A stretch of 64,000 bases of DNA from JAEXZL01 sp049943125 (GTDB lineage Bacteria; Bacillota; Clostridia; Clostridiales; Clostridiaceae), in the NCBI RefSeq assembly GCF_049943125.1, contig NZ_CP188040.1, positions 248,001 to 312,000 on the forward strand, in the 5' to 3' direction. The position numbers and the translations under genes are program-made. This document shows positions 15,880 through 25,237 of this stretch, piece after piece; within the stretch, counting starts at the first letter, position 1; each line of letters starts with the position of its first letter. The notes beneath the pieces were generated by a model that made no database searches, had not been told where the DNA came from, and was given only the letters and a program-made list of their open reading frames with translations.

Positions 15880-17262
15880 TTATTGTATTTCGTTATCCAT
15901 CTGTTTAATTTCTGGTTTTATTGCTTGAGCTTTTTTATCATCCTGTTTTTCTCTATTAGCCTTATTTTTATGCTTAGGAGAATTATAGGTCATCCTGAGA
16001 TTATCTATTCTATTATGCTTTAAACCTTCCACGGTGAATACTACATTCTTCACTGAAATCTGCTCTTTAACCTTTGGCAGCCTTCCAAGTCTTTCAACAA
16101 TATATCCTCCCAGGGATTCAACATTATTGGATTGAACATTGAGATGGAAATATCTATTAAAATCCTCAAGAGGAACAATCCCCTTGATAGTATAATTAAA
16201 CTCATCTATCTTATGTATATACTCATCATTTTCATCATATTCATCAGATATATTTCCCATTACTTCTTCAATTAAGTCCTCAAGGGTTAAAATACCAGAG
16301 AAGCCACCATACTCATCTACCAATATAGCCATATGTACTTTATTGCTCTTAAGCTCCGTAAAGAGTTTATCAATATTCTTAGTTTCATGAACAAAATAAG
16401 CTTCTCTTATAAGCTCTCTAATATTTACTTTGTCAAAGCCTTCTTTTCTGATGCTTCTAAAAAGATCCTTTACATATATAACACCTATGATATTATCTAA
16501 ATAATCCTCATATACAGGAATTCGTGAATACTGGCTTTCCAGAAGGCTATCAACTATTTCCTCAGTGCTATCTTGAATATCTATCATAAAAACTTCTCTT
16601 CTGGGTATCATTATCTGTCTTGCTATTATATCATCGAAGTTAAAAATCCCTTCTAGCATGTTCTTTTCTTCAGTGTTAATCACTCCTGTTTCTTCCCCTG
16701 CCTGAATAAGAGCTCTTATCTCTTCTTCCGTGACTCTCTCCTCTAGATTCTCTGAATCAAGACCAAAAAGCCTTACCAAAAGATTAGTAGAACCGGATAA
16801 TATCTTTATAAAAGGAAGAGCTATCTTTGATGTCCACACCACAGGTCTTATAGCTACCATAGCAATCTTGTCGGCGTTCCGCAAAGCAAGCCTCTTAGGA
16901 AAAAGCTCCCCAAAAACTAAGGTAAAATACGATAGAATCAAAGTTACTATTATTAAAGAAATTTGATAGGCATAAGGAACCCTTCCTTCTAAAGTATTCG
17001 ATAGGCGTCCAGCTATTCCTGTGGCGGCAGAAGCACTGGAAAAAAAGCCTGCCAATGTAATACCTACCTGTATGGTAGACAAGAGCTTTGTGGGTTCCTC
17101 TAGCACCCTCTGAAGGAGCTGAGCCTTTACATCCCCCTGGGCAGCTAATATATTTATTCTATTATTATTTATTGAGACAAAAGCCATTTCAGCTGCGGCA
17201 AAAAAAGCATTTACAAGAGTCAAAACTGCCACCAATATAAGCTGTGGTACTATACCTTCCAA
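15880..17262 (-). CDS. CNNM/CorC (HlyC) family membrane protein with CBS pair
   Basis: The 460-residue protein has an N-terminal CNNM domain (DUF21) with hydrophobic segments near residues 5-25, 60-80, 95-118 and 130-160. A CBS-domain pair covers about residues 205-325 (motifs MIPRREVFMIDI and YVKDLFRSI). The C-terminal CorC_HlyC domain has the EEVMGNISDEYD region. Members of this family export or regulate Mg2+ or other divalent metals; the name hemolysin is historical. The start is TTG at 17262, 7 bases after GAGGTG. The C-terminus is a charged, Lys-rich tail. Confidence 0.88.
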   Translation of the reverse strand: MEGIVPQLILVAVLTLVNAFFAAAEMAFVSINNNRINILAAQGDVKAQLLQRVLEEPTKLLSTIQVGITLAGFFSSASAATGIAGRLSNTLEGRVPYAYQISLIIVTLILSYFTLVFGELFPKRLALRNADKIAMVAIRPVVWTSKIALPFIKILSGSTNLLVRLFGLDSENLEERVTEEEIRALIQAGEETGVINTEEKNMLEGIFNFDDIIARQIMIPRREVFMIDIQDSTEEIVDSLLESQYSRIPVYEDYLDNIIGVIYVKDLFRSIRKEGFDKVNIRELIREAYFVHETKNIDKLFTELKSNKVHMAILVDEYGGFSGILTLEDLIEEVMGNISDEYDENDEYIHKIDEFNYTIKGIVPLEDFNRYFHLNVQSNNVESLGGYIVERLGRLPKVKEQISVKNVVFTVEGLKHNRIDNLRMTYNSPKHKNKANREKQDDKKAQAIKPEIKQMDNEIQ

Positions 17263-17611
17263 TTAACAACACCTCGCTACAAAATTAAAAATTTTATCAT
17301 ATAAAATCTATTTTTATAAGTGAATAAATTATACCATCATTTTAAAGCTGAGATATATTTTTTCCTCAAGATTAAGGGATTCTTAATCAATAATTCACAA
17401 GTATTATACAATCATTAGCTATTATATTTTTATGGGATTTAGTATTTGTTTTATTTCATTTAAAATGTATACTCTAGAACTTACGGACTACACTCAATAC
17501 TCTTAACAAAATGTTTTCTTGCATAGATTAAAATACTATGGTATAGTAAGTTGTTCAATAGTAAATAATATACATTATTAGTATTTGATAATAAAAAAAG
17601 TGAGGTAGTAA
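17263..17611. other. 349-base intergenic region between divergent genes
   Basis: This region lies between the CNNM/CorC start and the helicase start. I see no ORF and no strong hairpin in it. It holds the helicase promoter at 17519-17547, giving that gene a leader of roughly 57 nt. Confidence 0.6.
17519..17547 (+). promoter_or_regulatory. Promoter of the DEAD-box helicase gene
   Basis: TTGCAT (17519-17524), a 17-base spacer, then TATAGT (17542-17547). Confidence 0.7.
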
Positions 17612-19207
17612 ATGAATTCAATGAAATTTTATGATTTAGGACTTAACAAGGATATACTAGCAGCCATCGATGATATGGGCTTTGAAGAGCCATCTCAGAT
17701 TCAAGGGGAGGTTATTCCTGTTATTTTAGAAGGTGTTGATGCTATCGGTCAGGCACAGACAGGTACCGGTAAAACTCTAGCCTTTGGTGCACCAATATTA
17801 AGCTTGCTTGACAGAAGAGCTTCAGGAGTAAAGGCAATAATACTCACTCCTACCAGAGAACTTGCTATACAAGTTAATGACGAGCTTGCTCGTATAGCTA
17901 AGCACACTAGAATAAGATTACTTCCAGTTTATGGCGGACAACAGATTGATAGACAGATAAGAGCTTTGAGAAACGGAATAGACATAGTAGTTGGAACTCC
18001 AGGAAGAATTCTAGACCTTATAAGAAGAAATGTTCTTCATTTAGACAGTATAAAATTCTTAGTTCTTGATGAAGCTGATGAAATGCTTAATATGGGCTTT
18101 ATTGATGATATTGAAGAGATAATTAAAAGCTCCAACAGCGATAGACAGACTCTTTTATTCTCTGCTACAATGCCTCAGGAGATAAGAAAACTTTCTAAGA
18201 GGTACATGAAGGATAACACTAAGCACATATCTATAGTTAAAAGCACTATGACAGTTTCAACTATAGATCAATACTATTTCGAGATAAAGCACAAGGATAG
18301 ATTTGAGTCTCTCTGCAGAATATTAGATGTTGATGAGCCTTCCAGTGCAATTATCTTCTGTAACACAAAGCGTGGTGTTGATGAGCTTGTAGAATCCCTC
18401 CAAAGAAGAGGCTACAACGTAGAAGGTATGCATGGAGATTTAAGCCAGAATCTCAGACTTAACACCTTAAGAAAGTTCAAAGATGGTACAATAGAGTTCT
18501 TAGTTGCTACCGATGTAGCTGCTAGAGGTATAGACGTAGAAAATATTTCTCATGTTATAAACTATGATATTCCACAGGATATCGAGTCCTATGTACACAG
18601 AATCGGAAGAACAGGAAGAGCCAATAAAACTGGTATTGCTTATTCTCTTGTAACTCCAAGAGAATATATGACCTTAAAGCAGATTGAAAAATACACTAAG
18701 AGTAGGATTAAAAGAAAAGAACTACCTACTATAGACGATATTTTCTCTAGCAAGTACAACAATATCATAAATAGGGTTAACGAAACTCTTGCAGCAGAGG
18801 AATATAAGAAATTCCTCCCATTAATACAGGAGCTAGACGAGGAATATAATCTTGTTGATGTAGCTGCTGCTCTGATGCAGATGGTTTACAGCAAGGAGAT
18901 CAGCTTTGAATATACTGAGCACTCCTTAGGTGCAGATAATAATTACGTTAGATTATTCCTCACTGTAGGAAGAATGGATAAGGTTAACGCTAAGAGTATA
19001 TTACAGTTCTTTAATGATACAGCTAATGTGAGCAAAGACTTAGTTGGAGATATAGATATCATGGAGAAGTTCTCCTTTGTAGATGTCAGTGAAAAGGCAT
19101 TAGACATGATACTTAAAAAATCCAGCGGCAAAAAGATGGGTAATAGAAAAGTAAAAATAGAAGTATCTAATGGTAAGAAATCTTCTTCACCAAGAAAGAA
19201 AAAATAA
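17612..19207 (+). CDS. DEAD-box RNA helicase (DeaD/CshA-like) with DbpA-type C-terminal domain
   Basis: The 531-residue protein has all DEAD-box motifs: Q motif (PSQIQ), AQTGTGKT (residues 48-55), PTRELA, DEAD (153-156), SAT (184-186) and HRIGRTGR (about 331). After the helicase core a DbpA-like RNA-binding domain is visible (NYVRLFLTVGRMDKVNAKSIL near 444; core RLFLTVGRMD), followed by a basic tail (KKSSSPRKKK). Such helicases unwind structured mRNA or rRNA, often during cold adaptation and ribosome assembly. It is monocistronic with its own promoter and terminator. Confidence 0.95.
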   Translation: MNSMKFYDLGLNKDILAAIDDMGFEEPSQIQGEVIPVILEGVDAIGQAQTGTGKTLAFGAPILSLLDRRASGVKAIILTPTRELAIQVNDELARIAKHTRIRLLPVYGGQQIDRQIRALRNGIDIVVGTPGRILDLIRRNVLHLDSIKFLVLDEADEMLNMGFIDDIEEIIKSSNSDRQTLLFSATMPQEIRKLSKRYMKDNTKHISIVKSTMTVSTIDQYYFEIKHKDRFESLCRILDVDEPSSAIIFCNTKRGVDELVESLQRRGYNVEGMHGDLSQNLRLNTLRKFKDGTIEFLVATDVAARGIDVENISHVINYDIPQDIESYVHRIGRTGRANKTGIAYSLVTPREYMTLKQIEKYTKSRIKRKELPTIDDIFSSKYNNIINRVNETLAAEEYKKFLPLIQELDEEYNLVDVAAALMQMVYSKEISFEYTEHSLGADNNYVRLFLTVGRMDKVNAKSILQFFNDTANVSKDLVGDIDIMEKFSFVDVSEKALDMILKKSSGKKMGNRKVKIEVSNGKKSSSPRKKK

Positions 19208-19220
19208 GCTTCTACATAAA

Positions 19221-19263
19221 TAACCGCCCTGTGTATCTTCTAATGGTACACAGGGCGGTTATT
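19221..19263. terminator. Strong bidirectional terminator
   Basis: A perfect 15-bp inverted repeat (19221-19235 with 19247-19261) lies between the helicase (plus) and the histidine kinase (minus), flanked by A/T residues. Confidence 0.85.
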
Positions 19264-19282
19264 TAATTTACATTGATTCATT

Positions 19283-21286
19283 TTATAAAAATACGTCAGA
19301 GAACTCTATCCTTACCTTTTCATCTATGCTCTTAGTTTTAATAACTCTATCCTCATATAAGGGTTCACCAGAATTTATAATAGGAAGCTTTATTCTAAAA
19401 TCGCTGCCTACATTCACTTCACTATGAACTGATATAACGCCCTTATGAAGCTCTACTAAGGATTTAACTATACACAGTCCTAGTCCTGAACCCTCTTGAT
19501 TTCTAGTAAAGGATTTATCAACCTTCATAAATCTACTGAATAAAATCTCAACTTTTTCTTTTGGTATTCCCTTTCCGTTATCCTTCACAGAAATCTCTAC
19601 CATATCATTGTCCAGAATATAAATATTCACCTCTATATTCCCGGCACCATCTTTTTTATATTTTACAGCATTAGATAATAGATTTAATATAATTCTTTCA
19701 ATTTTATCTGGATCACAGTATAGTGGAAGCTCCTCCACTTCTGTATCAAATATTATCTCCACGTCGTGATCCTGGATAAATGGAGAAACAGAGGCTACGG
19801 TATCCTCTACCAGTGAAATAAAGTCAACCATAACGGGATTTATTCTATAAAAGCCTTCATTTATCCTGCTGGAATCTATTATGTTATTTACAAGCTTTGA
19901 TATCCTATAGCAATTCTGTTTGATGATGTTATTATAATTAACAATTTTTTCAATAGAACCCTTATCTGAATATAAGCTAATCATTTGAGAAGAGCTGTAA
20001 ATTACATTAATGGGAGTTCTGAATTCATGAGAAAGATTAGCAAAATACTCCGAATACAATCTTTCATTTTCTTTTGCTTCCTCTAAAGCAGCTGCCATGG
20101 ACTCTGACTTCTTAACTGCTGTCATATCTGTAAATAATACCATTCTAAAATAACCATTTGAGCTCTCTACAGGAAGGCATGTAAATTCTACGTCCAAAAT
20201 ATTATTATTAAAATCAACTATTTTTTCCGGGAAAGCTATTACGGGATTATCATCCTTGGCTTCACTTACTGCCTTAAGAATCTGATTTAAAGAGGAGTGA
20301 TGTACTAAAGATTGTACATCCATACCTATCAACGCTTCCGGCGAATCAGCCTTTAGTAGACTTACCATAGAATTATTAACAAATTCTATCCTTCCCTCTT
20401 TGCTCAAATAAATCGGTGCAGGTATCTTTTCAATAACTTTCCTATATAATCTTTCTCTCTCTTTAATGAGATTTTGTGAAGCAATTAACTCCAGGTTTTG
20501 CTTGTATAACTCTTCGTTCATCATACCAACCGGCTGAAGCAAAGTTTTTCTCAATATAATAGCATATATCATATACATGCCCATGGCTTTAAAATAAAGA
20601 TACAGGATATATGATATATTATAATGTTGCCAATTAAATATCAAAAAAATCTTTGAATATATGTCAAAAATTAAAGCCATGCCTATATAACATCTAATAT
20701 CCAGGGAAAAATCACTTTTTCTTAAATGTATAACTATCAGAGCAAGAATATTTAAACAGATTATACTAAACTCACCAACAGTATTAAACCCATAGCTATT
20801 AGGAGATAGGAGGAAGGGCATTAAATTGAGCTCAATCATGATTAGTAAAGCTACAGGAATTATAAAAAAATAATAAGTTACCTTTAAAGTATTACAATTT
20901 CTATGGCATAAACATATAAAGATCAAAACCGCAAAGGATGCTACATAGCTTTCAGCTATATCAAAGAAATAAGAAATTGAATGATTTGTCCCACCGAAAA
21001 TGAGTAACTCTTCAGAAAACATAATATGAAACAACTCAAACAGTACCACTACAGAAAAACACACACCTAAAAATCTGAACCATGGATTCTTATTAATGTC
21101 AGAGGAACTAATTGTAACGATGGCAATGCTGAATAACAGCAAAACTATTATTATTTCGCTCAGGAAGTGGAACATTTTAATATTATAATTACCTAATAAA
21201 AATGAAACAGGGAGTAATGTACCTGCAATAATAACCATTGGTAAATTAAAAATATCAAAAACTTTATTTTTTATCCCTGCATACAT
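19283..21286 (-). CDS. Membrane sensor histidine kinase (MASE3-like, PAS, HisKA, HATPase)
   Basis: The 667-residue protein has an N-terminal region of about eight hydrophobic segments (residues 10-250). It contains ELFHIMF and YFDIAESYVASF-like motifs of the MASE3 sensor domain. A short coiled linker is followed by a PAS domain (about 280-390), then HisKA with the phosphorylated His420 in NLSHEFRTPIN. The HATPase domain carries NLLSNAVKY, DNGKGIPKEK and GSGLGLCIVKSL. No response regulator gene is adjacent, so it is an orphan kinase. GGGGTGAG precedes the ATG. Confidence 0.9.
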   Translation of the reverse strand: MYAGIKNKVFDIFNLPMVIIAGTLLPVSFLLGNYNIKMFHFLSEIIIVLLLFSIAIVTISSSDINKNPWFRFLGVCFSVVVLFELFHIMFSEELLIFGGTNHSISYFFDIAESYVASFAVLIFICLCHRNCNTLKVTYYFFIIPVALLIMIELNLMPFLLSPNSYGFNTVGEFSIICLNILALIVIHLRKSDFSLDIRCYIGMALIFDIYSKIFLIFNWQHYNISYILYLYFKAMGMYMIYAIILRKTLLQPVGMMNEELYKQNLELIASQNLIKERERLYRKVIEKIPAPIYLSKEGRIEFVNNSMVSLLKADSPEALIGMDVQSLVHHSSLNQILKAVSEAKDDNPVIAFPEKIVDFNNNILDVEFTCLPVESSNGYFRMVLFTDMTAVKKSESMAAALEEAKENERLYSEYFANLSHEFRTPINVIYSSSQMISLYSDKGSIEKIVNYNNIIKQNCYRISKLVNNIIDSSRINEGFYRINPVMVDFISLVEDTVASVSPFIQDHDVEIIFDTEVEELPLYCDPDKIERIILNLLSNAVKYKKDGAGNIEVNIYILDNDMVEISVKDNGKGIPKEKVEILFSRFMKVDKSFTRNQEGSGLGLCIVKSLVELHKGVISVHSEVNVGSDFRIKLPIINSGEPLYEDRVIKTKSIDEKVRIEFSDVFL

Positions 21287-21369
21287 TGCTAACTCACCCC
21301 AAACATAAACTTATAAGATATTTTCGACAGAATACTTTGAATTCCTTCATAAATTTATGTTTTATAAGA

Positions 21370-22431
21370 TTATCTATACTCTTTATGTACATAAGGTGAA
21401 TTCATCACATTAAGTAGTGCCACATAATTTAATGAAAAGCTCACTATATCACCAATTTTATAATCTCCTGCCTTTGAAGTAAGCTCCAGAAGCATATGAT
21501 CGCTGCTTGCACCTAAAATTTCAAGTCCTTCTTCTATGGGAACTAAATCCTCCGGGTGCACATCTTGTCTCCCTAAAGCAATAATAGCCCTTTTAATAAT
21601 ACCCTTGTCCTCAAATTTAGGAACTCTTCCAAAGGCATCACGGCCAACGGTTCCACTGGGAACAGAGTTTTTTTCCTTAATTTCTATAATCTCTCCTTTC
21701 AGGATAAAGGCATCATCATGAAGGCCATCAACCTTCTTTCCATAGGCTGTCTCTCTAGCTAAAATAAGTGCTTCTCCCAATCTAATAGAATTAATTCCCC
21801 CAGGCATTTTATCCTTAAATATCAGGTGAAGACTGCTGGAGTTTCCTCCTGACACCATGTTAACCTTTACACCTATATTGTCTTGAAGCAAACTCTTTAG
21901 CTTTGTAAGAATGCTAAGATTAGCTTCATCAGGAAGCACTCCTCCATAGCAAGTAAGGTTTGCTCCTATTCCTTCTAATATAAGCCCCTGTAAATCATTT
22001 ACCTTCTCTACTGCCATGGGTATGTCTTCTGGAAGAAATCCTTCTCTTAAATCTCCTAGCTCAACCATAAGTATTACCCTATGTTTTATCCCCCTGGCCA
22101 AAGCAGCCTCGGAAAGAGCCTCTAAGGTTGCTGTTTCAGAGTTTAAACTTATATCACAATATTCTACTACCTCCTTAATTTCTGATAGCATTGGAATCCT
22201 CACAAGGAGCTTCTCACAGGGAAGCTCCTTGTAATTTATAAAATTCTCCAGGCGAGAATCTCCAATGATCTTTACTCCACCTTTAAGAAGGCTGTTTACT
22301 GCTCTGATATCTCCACAAAAAACTTTAGTTATAGCAACAGGCTCGATTCCCTTTTCTTCACAAAAGCTCATAAGCCTCTTGGCATTATCTTGTAACTTTT
22401 TTAGGTCTATTTCTATTGCCGGATATCTCAT
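21370..22431 (-). CDS. Alanine-racemase-like PLP enzyme, probable ornithine racemase
   Basis: The 353-residue protein has the fold-type III PLP barrel. MRYPAIEIDLKKLQDN and AITKVFCGD are visible near the N-terminus, the latter carrying the PLP lysine. VSGGNSSSLHL and RLGEALILARE follow. These match the ornithine racemase (Orr) branch known from amino-acid-fermenting clostridia, rather than biosynthetic Alr. The second ATG (22431) is preferred because AAGGAG is 9 bases before it, against 3 bases for the first. Substrate assignment is inferred from the subfamily. Confidence 0.75.
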   Translation of the reverse strand: MRYPAIEIDLKKLQDNAKRLMSFCEEKGIEPVAITKVFCGDIRAVNSLLKGGVKIIGDSRLENFINYKELPCEKLLVRIPMLSEIKEVVEYCDISLNSETATLEALSEAALARGIKHRVILMVELGDLREGFLPEDIPMAVEKVNDLQGLILEGIGANLTCYGGVLPDEANLSILTKLKSLLQDNIGVKVNMVSGGNSSSLHLIFKDKMPGGINSIRLGEALILARETAYGKKVDGLHDDAFILKGEIIEIKEKNSVPSGTVGRDAFGRVPKFEDKGIIKRAIIALGRQDVHPEDLVPIEEGLEILGASSDHMLLELTSKAGDYKIGDIVSFSLNYVALLNVMNSPYVHKEYR

Positions 22432-22485
22432 AGTCATATTCTCCTTAATAAACCATTTATATTTAAGTTATCTATACTTACTTGC

Positions 22486-24090
22486 TTATTCTATCTGCAG
22501 CTTTTCTTGAAGCTCCAGGAGAAGCTCTCTCCCCTCTAAATCTTCATTTTCCTCTTCCAGTACACCCTCAATAACCATCAGCTTCTCTGCATCTGAAAAA
22601 AATTCAGATTCTATCAAAAACTCATAAAGCCTTCTATGGCCATTACTGGTATTTTTGATTATCTTAAGCTCTAAAAGCTCAATATAACTATCTTCATAGC
22701 TGCTATCCAGTTCCACAGCTTTCTCACTGAGCTCCAGTGCCTTATCAATATCTTCAGCAGCAACCAGCCTAGATAATATGTCATAATTACTAGCTCTCGT
22801 TGGCTCAACCTCAATAAGCATCTCATAAAGAGCCTTATAGGTATCCCAGTCCTTGAGAAGTCTAGAAAATTTCAATGCACTTCTATAGGGTTCATAGCCT
22901 TCAGGATTTTCTTTAATATATGCTACTAAGGCCTTGAGTCTAGTATCTAAAGCTATAAATCCCTGAGTCATGGACGTATCATAGCTTATATACTCCTCAT
23001 TTCCTACAGATGAGTCTATCATAAAGGATGTAAATTCCTTTTCAAAATCCTTCACACTAATACCTACAGACAGCTTAAAGGCTTCATTAAAGCCTAATCT
23101 AGGAACCTCTGAGATAATTTCCTTTAATACTTCCTCCCCTTTTAGATACACTAAGTACTGTATTGTATTTAATACCTGATAATAGGCAGGCTGTCTTGAG
23201 GATGTATTGTCCCATTCTTCAAAGCTTTCCATATTCTCAAAGGGTATTATTTCATCACCATAGCTGGTAAAAGCATTTTCTCTTGATGCAATATAAGTTG
23301 CTATACCTTCAGAAAACCAGTAGGGAAGAAGAGTTATATCTCCTCCATTATTTTTTAAGAGAGTATCTGTATAGTAATGGGCATATTCATGTCTTAAATT
23401 ATTTACAAAATAAGAGGAGTTTAAGATATCATAAAAGTAGTCGCTTACAGGATAATTGATTGTGGACTCAAGACTATTAGATTTATAACTGGAGTAAACA
23501 GCTGAAGGATAGCTTTCTCCCTGAAACTTTTGACTGAAGATATCATAGCTATAATCAAATTGAAGAACGAGCTCATTAAGTCTTACATCACCTAAAATAT
23601 TTCTTAAATCCTCTTCCGTGAAATCTATTATTTCCTTCACATAAGGTAATATCATCTTTCCTTCTTCTGTATAAAGGATAGAAATATTATCATATCTCTT
23701 TTCTAGAAAATTATCACTATAAGTAACCTCATTCTTAAAATACTCATATAAGTCCTTTACTGTTATGTCCTCCTTGATACTGTAAGTGCTTACATACTTA
23801 TTAAGCAGTAGCTCTATTCCCATGGTAGCTATAGACTGAGTAGCAAAGGCTAAAAGAATAGATGTTACCAAAGCTACTAGACCTATTTTATCCTGAAATA
23901 TTAAAAACTTTTTCTTCCTCACAGTTATTCTATAAATCACGGCAATAACAAGTAAGAAGGTAAATATAAGGCTGATGAAAATAGCATTTCCTAAGCCTTC
24001 TCTGTTTAAGTTATAGATAATAGCTAAATATAATAAAAGTAAAATTAAATATAATGCCAAAGCACCTAATATATTCTTTGCTATCTTCAA
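22486..24090 (-). CDS. Membrane-anchored gluzincin metallopeptidase (peptidase MA-like) with helical repeats
   Basis: The predicted protein has about 534 residues. Three N-terminal hydrophobic segments (about residues 6-28, 36-57 and 68-95) precede an extracytoplasmic domain. That domain has the zinc motif HEYAH (about residues 234-238) and the downstream glutamate in WFSEGIATY, the pattern of peptidase MA-type gluzincins. The C-terminal 150 residues look like TPR-type helical repeats (ELSEKAVELDSSYEDSYIELLELK; core EKAVELDSSYED). The start is taken as TTG at 24090, 8 bases after AAGGAGG; the GTG at 24099 overlaps that site. The target is unknown. Confidence 0.7.
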   Translation of the reverse strand: MKIAKNILGALALYLILLLLYLAIIYNLNREGLGNAIFISLIFTFLLVIAVIYRITVRKKKFLIFQDKIGLVALVTSILLAFATQSIATMGIELLLNKYVSTYSIKEDITVKDLYEYFKNEVTYSDNFLEKRYDNISILYTEEGKMILPYVKEIIDFTEEDLRNILGDVRLNELVLQFDYSYDIFSQKFQGESYPSAVYSSYKSNSLESTINYPVSDYFYDILNSSYFVNNLRHEYAHYYTDTLLKNNGGDITLLPYWFSEGIATYIASRENAFTSYGDEIIPFENMESFEEWDNTSSRQPAYYQVLNTIQYLVYLKGEEVLKEIISEVPRLGFNEAFKLSVGISVKDFEKEFTSFMIDSSVGNEEYISYDTSMTQGFIALDTRLKALVAYIKENPEGYEPYRSALKFSRLLKDWDTYKALYEMLIEVEPTRASNYDILSRLVAAEDIDKALELSEKAVELDSSYEDSYIELLELKIIKNTSNGHRRLYEFLIESEFFSDAEKLMVIEGVLEEENEDLEGRELLLELQEKLQIE

Positions 24091-24190
24091 AGAACTCACC
24101 TCCTTAGATAAATCTACTAAGTTACATTATACCTTATGTAGTTATATATTAGAAACTGCTCTTTTAAATATATTTAGTTATCTATTCCTT

Positions 24191-25000
24191 TTATTCTTTA
24201 ACTTCTATGTCTTTCTCTTTATGCGCCTTCTCCCTTGCCCTTCTCTCCTCTTCTAGCTCCTCTGTAAAACCACTGCTAATTATTCCAGTTGGTACAGCCA
24301 CAAGACCTATACCTAAAATAGATATTATAGAACCAAGAACTTGTCCCAAAAAAGTCACTGGATATATGTCTCCATAGCCTACAGCCGTTAAAGTCACTAT
24401 TGCCCACCAGAGCCCAGAGAAACCATTCTTAAAAACCTCTGGCTGAACAGGATTTTCAATATAAAACATTATTACAGACACCATAATCATCAAGACAAAA
24501 ACTACAAAAAGCGATGACAAGAGCTGATCTTTTTTTCTCCCTATAGCCCTGTTTACAAAGCCTAAAGCATCGGTAAACCTATGTATCTTAAGGATACCAA
24601 ATATTCTAAGTACTCTTACAAACCTAAAAACCCTTAAATCAATTATAAAGACTGTAGCTAAATAAAAGGGAAGAAAAGCCAACAAATCTATTATTGCAAT
24701 AAAAGATATCATGTACTTCAATCTAGAAGCTATAGGGTTTTTATAGGGATATAATATATCTGCTGTATAAAATCTCAGAATATATTCAATGGTAAATATA
24801 ATTACTACTGCTATTTCAATTGTGTTAATTATTCTTTTTCCTATTGGACTAATGTTGTTAAAGGTCTCTGCAAACATAACTATAACACTTAAAATTATTA
24901 CCGATGCCAGAATATAGTTAAACACCTTCTCAGCGGCAGTATCCTCTGAATTTACATCTATGATTTTAAATATTTTCTTCTTTATTATGTTAATTTCCAC
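24191..25000 (-). CDS. Voltage-gated potassium channel subunit
   Basis: The 269-residue protein has six hydrophobic segments as in Kv/KvAP channels. The S4-like segment RVFRFVRVLRIFGILKIHR has Arg at every third position (residues 123-132). The pore loop carries the K+ selectivity filter TAVGYGD (205-211). A short charged cytoplasmic tail follows and there is no RCK domain. It likely forms a tetramer in the cytoplasmic membrane. The start is GTG, 5 bases after GAGGTG. The gene stands alone. Confidence 0.9.
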   Translation of the reverse strand: MEINIIKKKIFKIIDVNSEDTAAEKVFNYILASVIILSVIVMFAETFNNISPIGKRIINTIEIAVVIIFTIEYILRFYTADILYPYKNPIASRLKYMISFIAIIDLLAFLPFYLATVFIIDLRVFRFVRVLRIFGILKIHRFTDALGFVNRAIGRKKDQLLSSLFVVFVLMIMVSVIMFYIENPVQPEVFKNGFSGLWWAIVTLTAVGYGDIYPVTFLGQVLGSIISILGIGLVAVPTGIISSGFTEELEEERRAREKAHKEKDIEVKE

Positions 25001-25237
25001 TCTTTCACCTCAGACTTTTTACAAATTTAACTTAATCAAATTATAAAGATAACTTATTTTGTTATTTTTAAACTTCAGCATTAAATTTTTATATTGTAAT
25101 TCTCTTTAATCTTACTATTTCTATCGAATAAAAACATTTATAAAAAGGTAATATTTTGTTAATACACTGTAAATTTATGGCGATTGATAATGATATATAA
25201 TTTATATAAGATTATAACTTAAAAGGGAGGACTTAAT

